Source: Rhodobacter sp. CZR27
GTDB lineage: Bacteria; Pseudomonadota; Alphaproteobacteria; Rhodobacterales; Rhodobacteraceae
Assembly: GCF_002407205.1 (NCBI RefSeq)
Contig: NZ_CP023548.1
Span: forward strand, 706,501 to 770,500
DNA length: 64,000 nt
Direction of reading: 5' to 3'
A program made the translations under genes and the position numbers. Positions within the stretch are counted from its first letter, which is position 1; every line of letters starts with the position of its first letter. Positions 9,676 through 20,166 of this stretch are shown piece by piece. Under the pieces are notes generated by a model. That model was not told where the DNA came from, made no database searches, and was given only the letters and a program-made list of their open reading frames with translations.

Positions 9676-10572
9676 ATGGGTTACGTGCGGACAGGCATCC
9701 TGATGGCGGTGATGACGGCGCTGTTCCTTGGCGTCGGCGCGCTGATCGGCGGACAGGACGGCGCGGTGATCGCGCTGGTCGTGGCGGCCGGGATGAACCT
9801 CTTCACCTACTGGAACTCGGACAAGGCGGTGCTCTCGATGCACGGCGCACGCGAGGTCGATGCGCGTTCGGCCCCCGATCTGCACGCGATGGTGCGGGGT
9901 CTGGCCGAGGGCGCGGGGATGCCGATGCCGAAGCTCTACCTGATCGATACCGACCAGCCCAATGCCTTCGCCACCGGCCGCAACCCGCAGAACGCCGCCG
10001 TGGCGGTGACGCGCGGCCTGCTGCGCAACCTCACGCCCGAGGAGGTTGCGGGCGTGGTGGCGCATGAGCTTGCCCATATCCGGAACCGCGACACGCTGCT
10101 GATGACGGTGACAGCGACCTTCGCCGGCGCGATCTCGATGCTGGCGAACTTCGCCTTCTTCTTCGGCGGCTCCTCGAACGAAGAGGGCGAGCGGCCGATG
10201 GGCATCGTCGGCACGCTCGCGCTGATGATCCTTGCGCCGCTGGCGGCGGGTCTCGTGCAGATGGCCATCTCGCGCTCGCGCGAATACGAGGCCGACCGGA
10301 TCGGCGCCGAGATCTGCGGGCGTCCGATGTGGCTTGCCTCGGCGCTGGGCAAGATCGAGGGGCTGGCGCAGCGCATCGACAACGTCCGGGCCGAGCGCAA
10401 CCCGGCGAGCGCGCACATGTTCATCATCAACCCGCTGCACGTGCTGGGCCACGACCGGCTGTTCGCGACCCATCCGAACACCGCGAACCGCATCGCCGCC
10501 CTGCGCGCGATGGCGGGCGAGGTGCGGCAGGCTCCCGCCGGTTTCGCGCCGCGCCGCGGCCCCTGGAGCTGA
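9676..10572 (+). CDS. htpX: Zinc metalloprotease HtpX
   Basis: Inner-membrane M48 protease that degrades misfolded membrane proteins with its active site facing the cytoplasm. The 298-residue protein has two N-terminal transmembrane segments (about 5-23 and 29-45), the zinc-binding HELAH motif (H130-H134) and a third zinc ligand in the [12 protein letters not shown] segment (about 200-210). Further hydrophobic segments lie at about 145-165 and 175-195. It lies between ruvA and ruvB. Confidence 0.94.
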   Translation: MGYVRTGILMAVMTALFLGVGALIGGQDGAVIALVVAAGMNLFTYWNSDKAVLSMHGAREVDARSAPDLHAMVRGLAEGAGMPMPKLYLIDTDQPNAFATGRNPQNAAVAVTRGLLRNLTPEEVAGVVAHELAHIRNRDTLLMTVTATFAGAISMLANFAFFFGGSSNEEGERPMGIVGTLALMILAPLAAGLVQMAISRSREYEADRIGAEICGRPMWLASALGKIEGLAQRIDNVRAERNPASAHMFIINPLHVLGHDRLFATHPNTANRIAALRAMAGEVRQAPAGFAPRRGPWS

Positions 10573-10632
10573 CGTTCGCGCTTGCATCGGCACGCCCGTT
10601 CGGGGAATGTTCCGGGGAACCCGAGCGAGCCG

Positions 10633-11658
10633 ATGACATCCTCCGATCCGACCCTGCGCCCCGAGCGTCTGCCCGAAGACATGGACCGCGCGCTGCGGCC
10701 GCAGACGCTCGAGGATTTCGTAGGGCAGGCCGAGGCGCGGGCGAACCTGCGCGTCTTCATCGAAAGCGCCCGGATGCGCGGCGAGGCGATGGACCACACT
10801 CTGTTCCATGGGCCGCCCGGCTTGGGCAAGACGACGCTCGCGCAGATCATGTCGCGCGAGCTGGGAGTGGGGTTCCGCATGACCTCGGGCCCCGTACTCG
10901 CGAAACCGGGGGATCTCGCGGCGATCCTGACCAACCTCGAGCCGCGCGACGTGCTGTTCATCGACGAGATCCACCGCCTGTCGCCGGTGGTCGAGGAGGT
11001 GCTCTATCCCGCGCTCGAGGATTTTGCGCTCGATCTGGTGATCGGCGAGGGACCGGCGGCGCGCACTGTGCGGATCGAGTTGCAGCCCTTCACGCTGGTC
11101 GGCGCCACGACGCGGCTGGGCCTTCTGACCACGCCGCTGCGCGACCGTTTCGGCATCCCGACGCGGCTCCAGTTCTACACCGAGGCCGAGCTTGACCTGA
11201 TCGTGACGCGGGGCGCGCGGATGATGGGGATCGAGAGCGACCCCGAGGGCACGCGCGAGATCGCGAAGCGCGCGCGCGGCACCCCGCGGATCGCCGGAAG
11301 GCTCCTGCGCCGGGTGGTCGATTTCGCGCTGGTCGAGGGCAACGGGCGGCTGACGCAGGCCATCGCCGACCGGGCGCTGACGCGGCTCGGCGTGGATCAT
11401 CTGGGCCTCGACGGCGGGGACCGGCGCTATCTGGGCCTCATCGCCGAGAACTACGGCGGCGGCCCGGTGGGGATCGAGACCATCGCCGCGGCACTGTCGG
11501 AGGCCCGCGACGCGGTCGAGGAGGTGATCGAGCCCTACCTGCTGCAGCAGGGCCTGATCCAGCGCACCCCGCGCGGGCGGATGCTGGCGCAGAAGGCGTG
11601 GCGGCATCTGGGGCTGGATGCGCCGAAGGGGCCGGGGCAGGGCGACCTGTTCGGCTGA
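10633..11658 (+). CDS. ruvB: Holliday junction ATP-dependent helicase RuvB
   Basis: AAA+ hexameric motor that drives branch migration with RuvA. The 341-residue protein has Walker [10 protein letters not shown] (60-68), Walker [10 protein letters not shown] (about 114-122), the sensor 1 region ([10 protein letters not shown]), the arginine-finger region (PLRDRFG) and a C-terminal winged helix ([11 protein letters not shown] onward). The ATG at 10633 was chosen because upstream in-frame sequence is non-homologous. Confidence 0.95.
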   Translation: MTSSDPTLRPERLPEDMDRALRPQTLEDFVGQAEARANLRVFIESARMRGEAMDHTLFHGPPGLGKTTLAQIMSRELGVGFRMTSGPVLAKPGDLAAILTNLEPRDVLFIDEIHRLSPVVEEVLYPALEDFALDLVIGEGPAARTVRIELQPFTLVGATTRLGLLTTPLRDRFGIPTRLQFYTEAELDLIVTRGARMMGIESDPEGTREIAKRARGTPRIAGRLLRRVVDFALVEGNGRLTQAIADRALTRLGVDHLGLDGGDRRYLGLIAENYGGGPVGIETIAAALSEARDAVEEVIEPYLLQQGLIQRTPRGRMLAQKAWRHLGLDAPKGPGQGDLFG

Positions 11659-11661
11659 GCC

Positions 11662-12003
11662 TCAGTGCGGGATCGATTTCGAGAACAGGTTGACCACCAG
11701 CACCCCCGCAAGGATCAGGCCGAGGCCGAGAAGCGCCGGCGCGTCCAGCCGCTCGTCATAGACCAGCCAGCCGATCGCCGCGATGAAGACGATGCCGAGG
11801 CCCGACCAGACCGCATAGACGATGCCGGTAGGCATCACCTTCAGCGTGACCGAGAGGCAGGCGAAGGCCACCGTATAGCCGACCACCGTGATGACGCTGG
11901 GCCAGAGCCGCGAGAACCCGTCCGAGCGGGCCAGCGCCGTGGTCGCCACGACTTCGGCGAAGATGGCGACGACCAGAAAAGCATAGGTTGTGGCGAGCGG
12001 CAT
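11662..12003 (-). CDS. Small multidrug resistance (SMR) family transporter
   Basis: A 113-residue, four-helix membrane protein of the EmrE/SugE type that works as an antiparallel dimer. It uses a proton-linked glutamate in helix 1, here E17 in the segment FAEVVATTAL. The sequence PTGIVYAVWSGLGIV (helix 3) is the most diagnostic part. Drug export (Qac/EmrE subgroup) is more likely than guanidinium export given the W-S-G-L-G motif, but substrate is an inference. It ends four bases from ruvB on the opposite strand. Confidence 0.88.
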   Translation of the reverse strand: MPLATTYAFLVVAIFAEVVATTALARSDGFSRLWPSVITVVGYTVAFACLSVTLKVMPTGIVYAVWSGLGIVFIAAIGWLVYDERLDAPALLGLGLILAGVLVVNLFSKSIPH

Positions 12004-12113
12004 GTGGATCCCCTGAAAGAGGTGCCATCCTCCCCCGCCCGGCGCGGGGCGTCAACGGTTGCCGGTGCCGCCGAAACCGCCTATTCCGGCGCCGCGAGCA
12101 GAGGAGAGCCAGC

Positions 12114-12200
12114 ATGACACCCATACCCGGTCCCATGCTAGTCCGGAGGCGCGCTGAAACGGCGGGCGTCGAAACGCTTCGGGACGGCAGGGCGGCATGA
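12114..12200 (+). CDS. Possible short coupled ORF upstream of the 12197 gene
   Basis: A 28-codon reading frame that starts with ATG six bases after GAGGAG, a good ribosome site. It ends in TGA overlapping the next ATG (ATGA). The peptide (starting MTPIPGPMLVRRRAE) has no known motif. The strong ribosome site and exact overlap suggest translational coupling or a leader role; chance cannot be excluded. Confidence 0.3.
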   Translation: MTPIPGPMLVRRRAETAGVETLRDGRAA

Positions 12201-12814
12201 CACCTTCGGACGTCGAGGCGCTGTTCACCGGCAGCGATGGCGCCTATCGCTTTGCGCGCTGGGGGCGGCCGGTCGTGCCGGTGGTGTTCGGGGTCGAGGA
12301 TGCGACGCTGTCGGTGGTCAAGGGCGCCATCGAGGCGGTGGTGGCGCTGGCCGGGCACCGCATGGCCGAGACCGACCCCGAGCTTGGCGCGAACCTGATG
12401 GTCTTCTTCTTCCGCGACTGGGCCGAACTGCCCGAGGTGCCGAACCTCGACCGGATGATCCCGGATCTGGCGCCGCTCTGCGCCCGGCTTGCTGCCGCGC
12501 GGGCGAACCAGTATCGGCTGTTCCGCTTCGATGCGGCCGGCGCGATCCGCGCGGCCTTCGTCTTCCTGCGCATGGACGAGCATCTCTCCGCCATGCCGGC
12601 CGAGGCGCTGGCGCTGGCGCAGGCCGCGCAGGCGATGCTGCTCTGGTCGGACCGCGCCTTCACCGAGGCCTCGCCGCTGGCGCGGGCGGGTGACGCGCTG
12701 GTGCTGCGCCCCGACATCGCCGCCGTGATCCGCGCCGCCTATGATCCGGTGATGCCCGCCGTCGCGCAGGATCCGAGCCACGCGCTGCGCCTGTCCGCCC
12801 GCACGGGAGGCTGA
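12197..12814 (+). CDS. Conserved hypothetical protein
   Basis: A 205-residue soluble protein with no transmembrane segment, signal peptide or catalytic motif that I recognise. It is rich in Ala, Leu and Arg and appears to form mixed alpha/beta structure, with a hydrophobic strand near residues 27-32 (PVVFGVED region) and a helix-rich C-terminal half. Its stop is followed immediately by the stop of tmk on the other strand. It looks like a lineage-restricted protein; no function is proposed. Confidence 0.6.
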   Translation: MTPSDVEALFTGSDGAYRFARWGRPVVPVVFGVEDATLSVVKGAIEAVVALAGHRMAETDPELGANLMVFFFRDWAELPEVPNLDRMIPDLAPLCARLAAARANQYRLFRFDAAGAIRAAFVFLRMDEHLSAMPAEALALAQAAQAMLLWSDRAFTEASPLARAGDALVLRPDIAAVIRAAYDPVMPAVAQDPSHALRLSARTGG

Positions 12815-13459
12815 TCAGGTCAGCAGACGGTCGAGCGCCGCCACGGCCCGCGACCGCACATCTTCCGGCGTGCCCGAGGCGTCGATGACCGCGTGCCGAT
12901 CGGGGTCGCGCGCGGCCTGCGCCAGGAACGACTGCCGGATCCGCTCGTGGAAGTCGAGGTCGAGGCTTTCGAACCGGCCCTCGTCCACCGCCCCGTCGGT
13001 CAGCCGGCGACGGCTGCGGGCAAGGCCGGTGGCCGCGTCGAGGTCGAGGATCAGCGTGAGATCGGGCCAGAGACCCCCGACGGCCCGGGCGTGAAGATCG
13101 CGGATGAAATCCTCGGACAGCCCCCGGCCGGTGCCCTGATAGGCGAGGGTGGAGCCGACGTAGCGGTCCGACACCACGGCCCGCCCAGACCCCAGCGCCG
13201 GCGCGATCACCCGGCGCACGTGCTGCACGCGCGCCGCCGTCATCAGCAGAAGCTCGGACATCGGGTCCCACGCGTCGTCGGCACCCGAGAGCACAAGCGC
13301 GCGGATCGCCTCGCCTTCCGGCGTGCCCCCCGGCTCGCGCGTGGTCAGCACGTCGCGGCCGTGGGCGCGCAGGTGATCGGCGAGGTGGCCGACGATCCCC
13401 GACTTGCCGGAGCCGTCGATCCCTTCGACTGCGAGGAACAGGCCCCTGGACAGGCTCAT
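12815..13459 (-). CDS. tmk: Thymidylate kinase
   Basis: Phosphorylates dTMP to dTDP. The 214-residue protein has the P-loop GIDGSGKS (13-20), the DR(Y/H) motif in [15 protein letters not shown] (about 96-110) that binds the nucleotide, and a lid region (LARSRRR) with several arginines. It forms an operon-like group on this strand with the carboxypeptidase and SPOR genes upstream, separated from the former by about 48 bases. Confidence 0.95.
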   Translation of the reverse strand: MSLSRGLFLAVEGIDGSGKSGIVGHLADHLRAHGRDVLTTREPGGTPEGEAIRALVLSGADDAWDPMSELLLMTAARVQHVRRVIAPALGSGRAVVSDRYVGSTLAYQGTGRGLSEDFIRDLHARAVGGLWPDLTLILDLDAATGLARSRRRLTDGAVDEGRFESLDLDFHERIRQSFLAQAARDPDRHAVIDASGTPEDVRSRAVAALDRLLT

Positions 13460-13507
13460 GCGGAGGACCGGCTCCCTGGAACGGACGGGCTCATGCGGAG
13501 GTCCGGC

Positions 13508-14677
13508 TCAGGAGGCCGGCGCCTCGGCCATGAAGCGGCGATACAGCACCTGTGCCGCCGTCGTCAGGCGAACCTGCAGCCCGCCGCTGGCGATGCTGCC
13601 CTCGGCCACCAGCGGCACGCGGGTGTCGGGCAGGTCGGGAACGTGGATCACCAGTTCGGCCAGTTCCTGCCCGGCCGCGATCGGCGCGCGCAGCGGACCG
13701 GTATAATGCACCTCGGCCGTCACGCCCTCCTGCACCAGCGCGGGCACGAGCAGGCTCACGTCCTTTGCCGGGACGAGGCCCACCTGCCGGGCGTTGCCCA
13801 TCCAGACGTCGGCCTCGGTCACGCGCTGGCCCTTCTTTACCAGGGTCTTCTGGACGAACTGGCGAAAGGCCCAATTCACGATCTGCTCGCCCTCCTGCGC
13901 GCGGTCGGCCTCGGTCGCGAGGCCCGAGAGCACGAAGACGATGCGCCGGCCGTCCTTCTGCACCGCCGAGCCGACGAGGCCATAGCCCGCCTCCTGCGTG
14001 TGGCCGGTCTTCAGGCCGTCCGCGGTCCAGTCGCCATCCGGGCCCAGCCGCAGCAGCGGGTTGCGGTTGTTCGCGTTCGACGGCACGCGGCCCTTGTAGT
14101 TGAAGCCGGTGTCGTCGAAGTAGCCGTAGTATTCCGGGAATTCCTCGATCAGCCGCACGGCGAGGATGCCCAGGTCATGCACGCTCATCTTGTGGTCGGT
14201 GTCGGGCCAGCCCGAGGAATTGGTGAAGTGGGAATTGGTCATCCCCAGCGCCTCGGCCCGGATGTTCATCGCGCGGGCGAAGTCGGCCTCGGTGCCGTTC
14301 AGCCCCTCGGCCACCACCACGCAGGCGTCGTTGCCCGAGTTCACGACGATGCCGTGGATCAGCTCCTCGACCGTCGGGCGGTCGCGCTCCTCGACGAACA
14401 TCTTCGAGCCGCCCATCTGCTTGGCCTTGGTCGAGACGGCGAAGGTGGTCTCCATCGTCACGCGGCCGTCGCGCAGCGCCTCGAACAGCATGTTCAGCGT
14501 CATCAGCTTCGACATCGACGCCGGCGGCAGCGGGACGTGGGCGTTCTTGTCGAGCAGGACGGTGTGGGTCGTCACGTCATAGACCCAGGCGGCCCGGGCG
14601 CGGGTCTCGAACGCATGCGCCGGAAGCGCGGCGAGGGCGGCCAGGAGGAGGGCGGGGAAGAGGCGGGGCAGCAGCAC
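13508..14677 (-). CDS. D-alanyl-D-alanine carboxypeptidase (penicillin-binding protein, DacC type)
   Basis: Low-molecular-mass PBP that trims the terminal D-Ala from peptidoglycan stem peptides. The 389-residue product has a signal peptide (about 1-22, ending AHA), the SxxK box S54-M-S-K57, the SxN box S114-G-N116 and KTG at 223-225, all complete. It ends in a PBP5-type C-terminal domain and probable amphipathic anchor (about 275-389). The GTG start was chosen because it sits after GGAAAGGAC and directly gives the signal peptide. Confidence 0.92.
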   Translation of the reverse strand: MLLPRLFPALLLAALAALPAHAFETRARAAWVYDVTTHTVLLDKNAHVPLPPASMSKLMTLNMLFEALRDGRVTMETTFAVSTKAKQMGGSKMFVEERDRPTVEELIHGIVVNSGNDACVVVAEGLNGTEADFARAMNIRAEALGMTNSHFTNSSGWPDTDHKMSVHDLGILAVRLIEEFPEYYGYFDDTGFNYKGRVPSNANNRNPLLRLGPDGDWTADGLKTGHTQEAGYGLVGSAVQKDGRRIVFVLSGLATEADRAQEGEQIVNWAFRQFVQKTLVKKGQRVTEADVWMGNARQVGLVPAKDVSLLVPALVQEGVTAEVHYTGPLRAPIAAGQELAELVIHVPDLPDTRVPLVAEGSIASGGLQVRLTTAAQVLYRRFMAEAPAS

Positions 14678-14694
14678 GGGCGCGTCCTTTCCGG

Positions 14695-15501
14695 TCAGCG
14701 GGCGAGAAGATAGGCGTCTTCGAAGCCGAGGCCCCTGGCCTTGGCAAGCATTGCATCGGCTTCGGCAGGGGCAGCGGGACCGGCCAGCACGCTCCAGATC
14801 TCCTTGCCCTGCTGGGTGGAGGCGGAGACGCGGGCCTGAATGCCCCCATCGCTCAGCGTTTCGGCGGCGCGGCGGGCATTCTCTTCGCGGCTGAACGTGC
14901 CGATGCGGATGAGCCGCCCCTGCGCCGCGGCGGGTGCGGGCTTTGCCACGGGTGCCTCGGCCCGGTCGATCGCCGCACCGGCCGCAGCGCCGATGCTGCC
15001 TGCGTCGGCGGGCGCGGCGGCGGCGGCGGGTGCCGCCGGCGCGGCGGGCTCTTCGACCGGCCGGGGCTTCAGCGCGGTCACGCTGATCGTCGCGGGCTGC
15101 CCGGCCAGCAGGCCGAGCGCCTCGGCCGCATCCGAGGACAACTGCAGCTTGGGTCCGGGGTTCTCGCGCTCGCGCCGGAAGAGGGCGCCGGTGACCGACC
15201 TGCCGTTGGCCGGGTTGCGCATGATCACCCGCTCGGGGTCCTTCACGTCCGGCGCCGCGACCCAGATGCCGCCCAGCGACGGCCGACCGTCCCAGAGCGC
15301 CTTGTCGGTGGACTGGTAGGCATCGGGCGCCTCGACATCCTCGCCCACCGCGCGGGCGAGGGCCACGGGCGCAACGGCGGCGGCGGATGCAGCCGGCGTA
15401 TCCTCGTCCCCGCCGGTGGCCTTCCTGATCGCGTCGCATCCCGCCAGCGCCAGCCCGATCGCCGCCGCGAGACCCAAGTTCCAGAACAATGGATGTGACA
15501 T
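14695..15501 (-). CDS. SPOR-domain lipoprotein, RlpA-like
   Basis: A 268-residue secreted protein with a lipobox (LALAGC, lipidated Cys at 22), so it is likely a membrane-anchored lipoprotein. The central region (about 75-155, containing RVIMRNPANGRSVTG) resembles the double-psi barrel of RlpA. A Pro/Ala-rich linker (about 155-190) leads to a C-terminal SPOR domain (about 190-268) that binds denuded glycan strands at the septum. It sits 17 bases upstream of the carboxypeptidase, so both probably act on the cell wall together. Confidence 0.8.
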   Translation of the reverse strand: MSHPLFWNLGLAAAIGLALAGCDAIRKATGGDEDTPAASAAAVAPVALARAVGEDVEAPDAYQSTDKALWDGRPSLGGIWVAAPDVKDPERVIMRNPANGRSVTGALFRRERENPGPKLQLSSDAAEALGLLAGQPATISVTALKPRPVEEPAAPAAPAAAAAPADAGSIGAAAGAAIDRAEAPVAKPAPAAAQGRLIRIGTFSREENARRAAETLSDGGIQARVSASTQQGKEIWSVLAGPAAPAEADAMLAKARGLGFEDAYLLAR

Positions 15502-15900
15502 TGCTCGCCCCCAATCGTGCGCGGGTTCATTCCCCGTCTCTTGCCGTTCCGCCGCTTTCGGTGGAACGCTGCCCCGCCGCAAGCCGTATGCGGCGGGCGT
15601 CATCATAGCCACGATGGCCAGTGCTGGAAAGGGCGGCACACCCGCGCGCCGCCGCGCCGGGCGGCGGGCCGCCATCACCTTCGCGTGCACCGAAGCGGCT
15701 GCGGACCCGCCTGCGCATGCGTCTGTAGCGCAGGGGGACCGGCGGCTCCGCCCTCCGGTCGGCACCGCCGGCGCTGCGCCGCCCGCCGGGGGAGCCGGGT
15801 GCCGCACATGGCGGGCGGTGGACAGGCCGGGCGCGGCCGTTCTACCGTCTGCCGCGAAGCCGGCCGAACGGAACCGGCGGCGACCTGTAGGCGAGGAACC
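15502..15900. other. Divergent intergenic region, no gene seen
   Basis: About 400 bases between the SPOR lipoprotein and a rhodanese gene that diverge. It is very GC-rich, with several short G/C inverted repeats around 15570-15600 and 15640-15680. Open frames pass through it only as extensions of the flanking genes, and none has a ribosome site or family similarity. Promoters for both genes should be here but could not be located by eye. Confidence 0.5.
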
Positions 15901-16293
15901 ATGACACTGACCCTGAAGGACATGATGGCGGCGGCGAATGCGGTGATCGAGCGGATCGACGCGGCCCGCGCGCAGGAGCTGATGCGGCAGGGGGCGCTTC
16001 TGCTCGACATCCGCGACGCGCCCGAGATCGAGAAGACCGGACGCGCGCGGGGCTCGCATCACATCGCACGCGGGATGCTGGAGTTCCGCGCCGACCCGGA
16101 CTCGCCCTTCCATGACGCGGAACTGCGCAAGGACCGGCCCATCGTGCTGCACTGCGCCTCGGGCGGGCGGGCGGCTCTGGCAGGCAAGCTCTTGCGCGAC
16201 ATGGGTTATTCCCGGGTCTACAACCTCGGTGGCCTGAAGGACTGGGCCGAGGGCGGCGGCGCCGTGGACGAACCGATCGACGCCGGCATGTAA
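15901..16293 (+). CDS. Rhodanese-like sulfurtransferase domain protein
   Basis: A 130-residue single-domain rhodanese without a signal peptide, so probably cytoplasmic. The active-site loop is CASGGR with the catalytic cysteine at C85, and the CH2A-like motif LLDIRDAPE lies at about 34-42. Single-domain rhodaneses move sulfane sulfur between thiols; the acceptor is unknown. Being next to the nif region suggests no proven link, as it is separated from nifA by 260 bases. Confidence 0.85.
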   Translation: MTLTLKDMMAAANAVIERIDAARAQELMRQGALLLDIRDAPEIEKTGRARGSHHIARGMLEFRADPDSPFHDAELRKDRPIVLHCASGGRAALAGKLLRDMGYSRVYNLGGLKDWAEGGGAVDEPIDAGM

Positions 16294-16426
16294 GCCATCC
16301 CGCGTCGCGGCCCAAGCCGGGCGGCGGCGCATCCCCGACAGCCGGCCCCGCAGCCGCACGATTCGCGGGTTGCCCTAAAAACCGTCTTTCTGGTTGAACA
16401 TTTATTCACCAGAGCCTTCACCGATG

Positions 16427-16440
16427 CGGCGAATTCGCCG
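16427..16440. promoter_or_regulatory. Perfect palindrome upstream of nifA
   Basis: A 14-base perfect palindrome (CGGCGAATTCGCCG) about 115 bases before the nifA start, in a locally AT-richer stretch (16377-16412). It could be an operator for a regulator of nifA. The regulator is not identified, and no NtrC-like site or -24/-12 element was recognised here. Confidence 0.3.
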
Positions 16441-16553
16441 GGCGATTGTGCGGGCTCGCGCGTTGTGCGATGCGCCCTCACTCCCGCGTTGGACTTGGGT
16501 TGGGCTAACGCGGAAGATGGTGCAAGTGTAAGGTGGAAGACGGAGGTCGGGTC

Positions 16554-18317
<1,764 letters not shown>

Positions 18318-18331
18318 TCCGACAATGGCGA

Positions 18332-18361
18332 CCCGACAATCCGATTGTCGGGTTTCCTACC
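18332..18361 (+). promoter_or_regulatory. Likely NifA site region upstream of nifB
   Basis: Contains a near-consensus NifA upstream element (TGT-N10-ACC at 18346-18361, consensus TGT-N10-ACA). It overlaps a perfect inverted repeat, CCCGACAAT-CCG-ATTGTCGGG (18332-18352). A further CCGACAAT copy lies at 18319-18326, by the nifA stop codon. The element is centred about 65 bases before the -24 box, a normal distance for activator looping. Confidence 0.6.
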
Positions 18362-18412
18362 CTGCACCGGCAGGACCGGGCCGAGCGCCTGAATTCCTTG
18401 ATCCCCTGAACT

Positions 18413-18427
18413 TGGCACGCTGCATGC
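18413..18427 (+). promoter_or_regulatory. Sigma54 promoter of nifB
   Basis: TGGCACGCTGCATGC has the invariant GG and GC of a -24/-12 promoter separated by exactly ten bases, and matches the TGGCAC-N5-TTGC consensus except within the -12 half. The nifB ATG lies about 40 bases downstream. Confidence 0.88.
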
Positions 18428-18467
18428 TTCTCCGGTTTCCGACACGGAACATGCGGAGGCGCGGATC

Positions 18468-19934
18468 ATGGCGGACATCATCTCCCTGGGCGGGCTGCAG
18501 ATCGCCTCGCGCGACGAACTGGGCAAGGCGATGGAAGGGGGCGGCTGTGCCGCCTCGTCCTGCGGCTCGAAGGCGGGGCCGGCGGACATGGACCCTGCGG
18601 TCTGGGCCAAGGTGAAGGACCATCCCTGCTATTCCGAGGAAGCGCATCACTACTTCGCCCGGATGCACGTCGCGGTCGCGCCCGCCTGCAACATCCAGTG
18701 CAACTACTGCAACCGCAAGTACGACTGCGCCAACGAAAGCCGCCCGGGCGTGGTGTCCGAGCGTCTGACGCCCGAGCAGGCGGCGCGCAAGGTGCTGGCC
18801 GTCGCCGCCGAGGTGCCGCAGCTGTCGGTGCTGGGGATCGCCGGGCCGGGGGACGCCGCCTATGACTGGCGCAAGACCAGGGCCACCTTCGATCTGGTGC
18901 AGAAGCAGCTTCCCGACATCAAGCTGTGCCTGTCGTCCAACGGCCTCGCCATGCCGGACCACGTCGATGAAATCGTGGCGATGAACATCGACCACGTCAC
19001 GCTGACCATCAACACGCTCGATCCCGAGGTCGGGGCGAAGATCTATCCGTGGATCTTCTTCCGCGGCAAACGCCACGAGGGGGTCGAGGCTGCGACAATC
19101 CTGCTGCAACGGCAGATGGAAAGCCTCGATATGCTGGTCGCGCGTGGCGTGCTGGTGAAGGTGAACTCGGTGCTGATCCCGGGCATCAACGACGAGGGGA
19201 TGCTGGAGCTGAACAAGGTGGTGAAGGCCAAGGGCGCCTTCCTGCACAACATCATGCCGCTGATCTCGGACCCCGCGCACGGCACGCATTTCGGCCTGAC
19301 CGGCCAGCGTGGCCCCTCGGCGGCCGAACTGAAGGCGGTGCAGGATGCCTGTGGCGACGGCGCCAACCTGATGCGCCACTGCCGCCAGTGCCGTGCCGAC
19401 GCAGTCGGCATGCTGGGCGAGGACCGCGGGCAGGAATTCACGCTCGACAAGCTGCCCGAGGTGGTGGGCGACGACGGCGGCAAGCGCGCCGCCTACCGCG
19501 ACTGGGTGACACGCGAGCGCGAGGATCGCCGCGCCGCCGCCGATGCCGCGCAGGCCGAGGCCGCTGACGTGGCCGCTCCGCCGATGCTCGTCGCCGTCTG
19601 CACGAAGGGCGGCGGCCGGATCAACCAGCACTTCGGCCATGCCACCGAGTTCCAGATCTACGAGGTCGATGCCTCGGGCGTCCGGTTCGTCACCCACCGC
19701 CGCGCCGACAACTACTGCGTCGGCGGCCATGGCGAGGGCGAGACGCTCTCCGAGATCATCCGCACGCTGGAAGGGGTGCCGGTCGTGCTCTGCGCCCGCG
19801 TCGGTGACGGCCCGCGGGCGAAGATGGCCGCAGCCGGCATCGAGGTCATCGACGCCTGCGCGCAGGACTACATCGAGACCGCGATCCTCGACCTCTATGC
19901 CGCGCGCCACCGCAAGGGCGCGCTCACCGCCTGA
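18468..19934 (+). CDS. nifB: FeMo-cofactor biosynthesis radical SAM protein NifB
   Basis: Builds NifB-co, the 8Fe-9S-C core of FeMo-co, from two 4Fe-4S clusters by radical SAM chemistry with insertion of carbide. The 488-residue protein has the radical SAM motif C74-x3-C78-x2-C81 (CNIQCNYC), extra cysteines around C27, C54 and C87, and the HCRQCRADA segment (about 305). The C-terminal NifX/NafY-like domain (about 366-480, starting PMLVAVCTKGGG) includes NQHFGHATEF. It leads an operon with a ferredoxin, LRV, nifZ, nifT and a SIR2-like gene. Confidence 0.97.
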   Translation: MADIISLGGLQIASRDELGKAMEGGGCAASSCGSKAGPADMDPAVWAKVKDHPCYSEEAHHYFARMHVAVAPACNIQCNYCNRKYDCANESRPGVVSERLTPEQAARKVLAVAAEVPQLSVLGIAGPGDAAYDWRKTRATFDLVQKQLPDIKLCLSSNGLAMPDHVDEIVAMNIDHVTLTINTLDPEVGAKIYPWIFFRGKRHEGVEAATILLQRQMESLDMLVARGVLVKVNSVLIPGINDEGMLELNKVVKAKGAFLHNIMPLISDPAHGTHFGLTGQRGPSAAELKAVQDACGDGANLMRHCRQCRADAVGMLGEDRGQEFTLDKLPEVVGDDGGKRAAYRDWVTREREDRRAAADAAQAEAADVAAPPMLVAVCTKGGGRINQHFGHATEFQIYEVDASGVRFVTHRRADNYCVGGHGEGETLSEIIRTLEGVPVVLCARVGDGPRAKMAAAGIEVIDACAQDYIETAILDLYAARHRKGALTA

Positions 19935-19967
19935 AGCCAAAACCAACCAGCCAGAGGGACAGACCAA

Positions 19968-20162
19968 ATGGCCTACAAGATCGTCAAGTCGCAATGCACC
20001 GCCTGTGGCGCCTGCGAATTCGAATGCCCGAACGCCGCGATCAAGTTCAAGGGCGAAGCCTACATCATCGACCCCGACAAGTGCACCGAATGCGCGGGCC
20101 AGGCCGACTCGCCCCAATGCGTCTCGGTCTGCCCGGTGCCGAAAACCTGCGTCCCGGCCTGA
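19968..20162 (+). CDS. fdxN: 2[4Fe-4S] ferredoxin (FdxN type)
   Basis: A 64-residue ferredoxin with two cluster motifs: C10, C13, C16, C20 and C39, C42, C51, C55. The eight-residue gap between C42 and C51 is the insert typical of nif-linked and chromatium-type ferredoxins. An additional Cys is at 61. FdxN-type proteins pass electrons to nitrogenase or to NifB, and the position 33 bases after nifB points to a role in NifB chemistry. The symbol is given by analogy with the nifB-linked fdxN of rhizobia and Rhodobacter. Confidence 0.88.
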   Translation: MAYKIVKSQCTACGACEFECPNAAIKFKGEAYIIDPDKCTECAGQADSPQCVSVCPVPKTCVPA

Positions 20163-20166
20163 CCTG

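Noticed and set aside
16294..16553. A -24/-12 promoter for nifA
   Set aside because: No GG-N10-GC element with a TGGCAC-like left half is seen in this region; nifA is probably read from another type of promoter.
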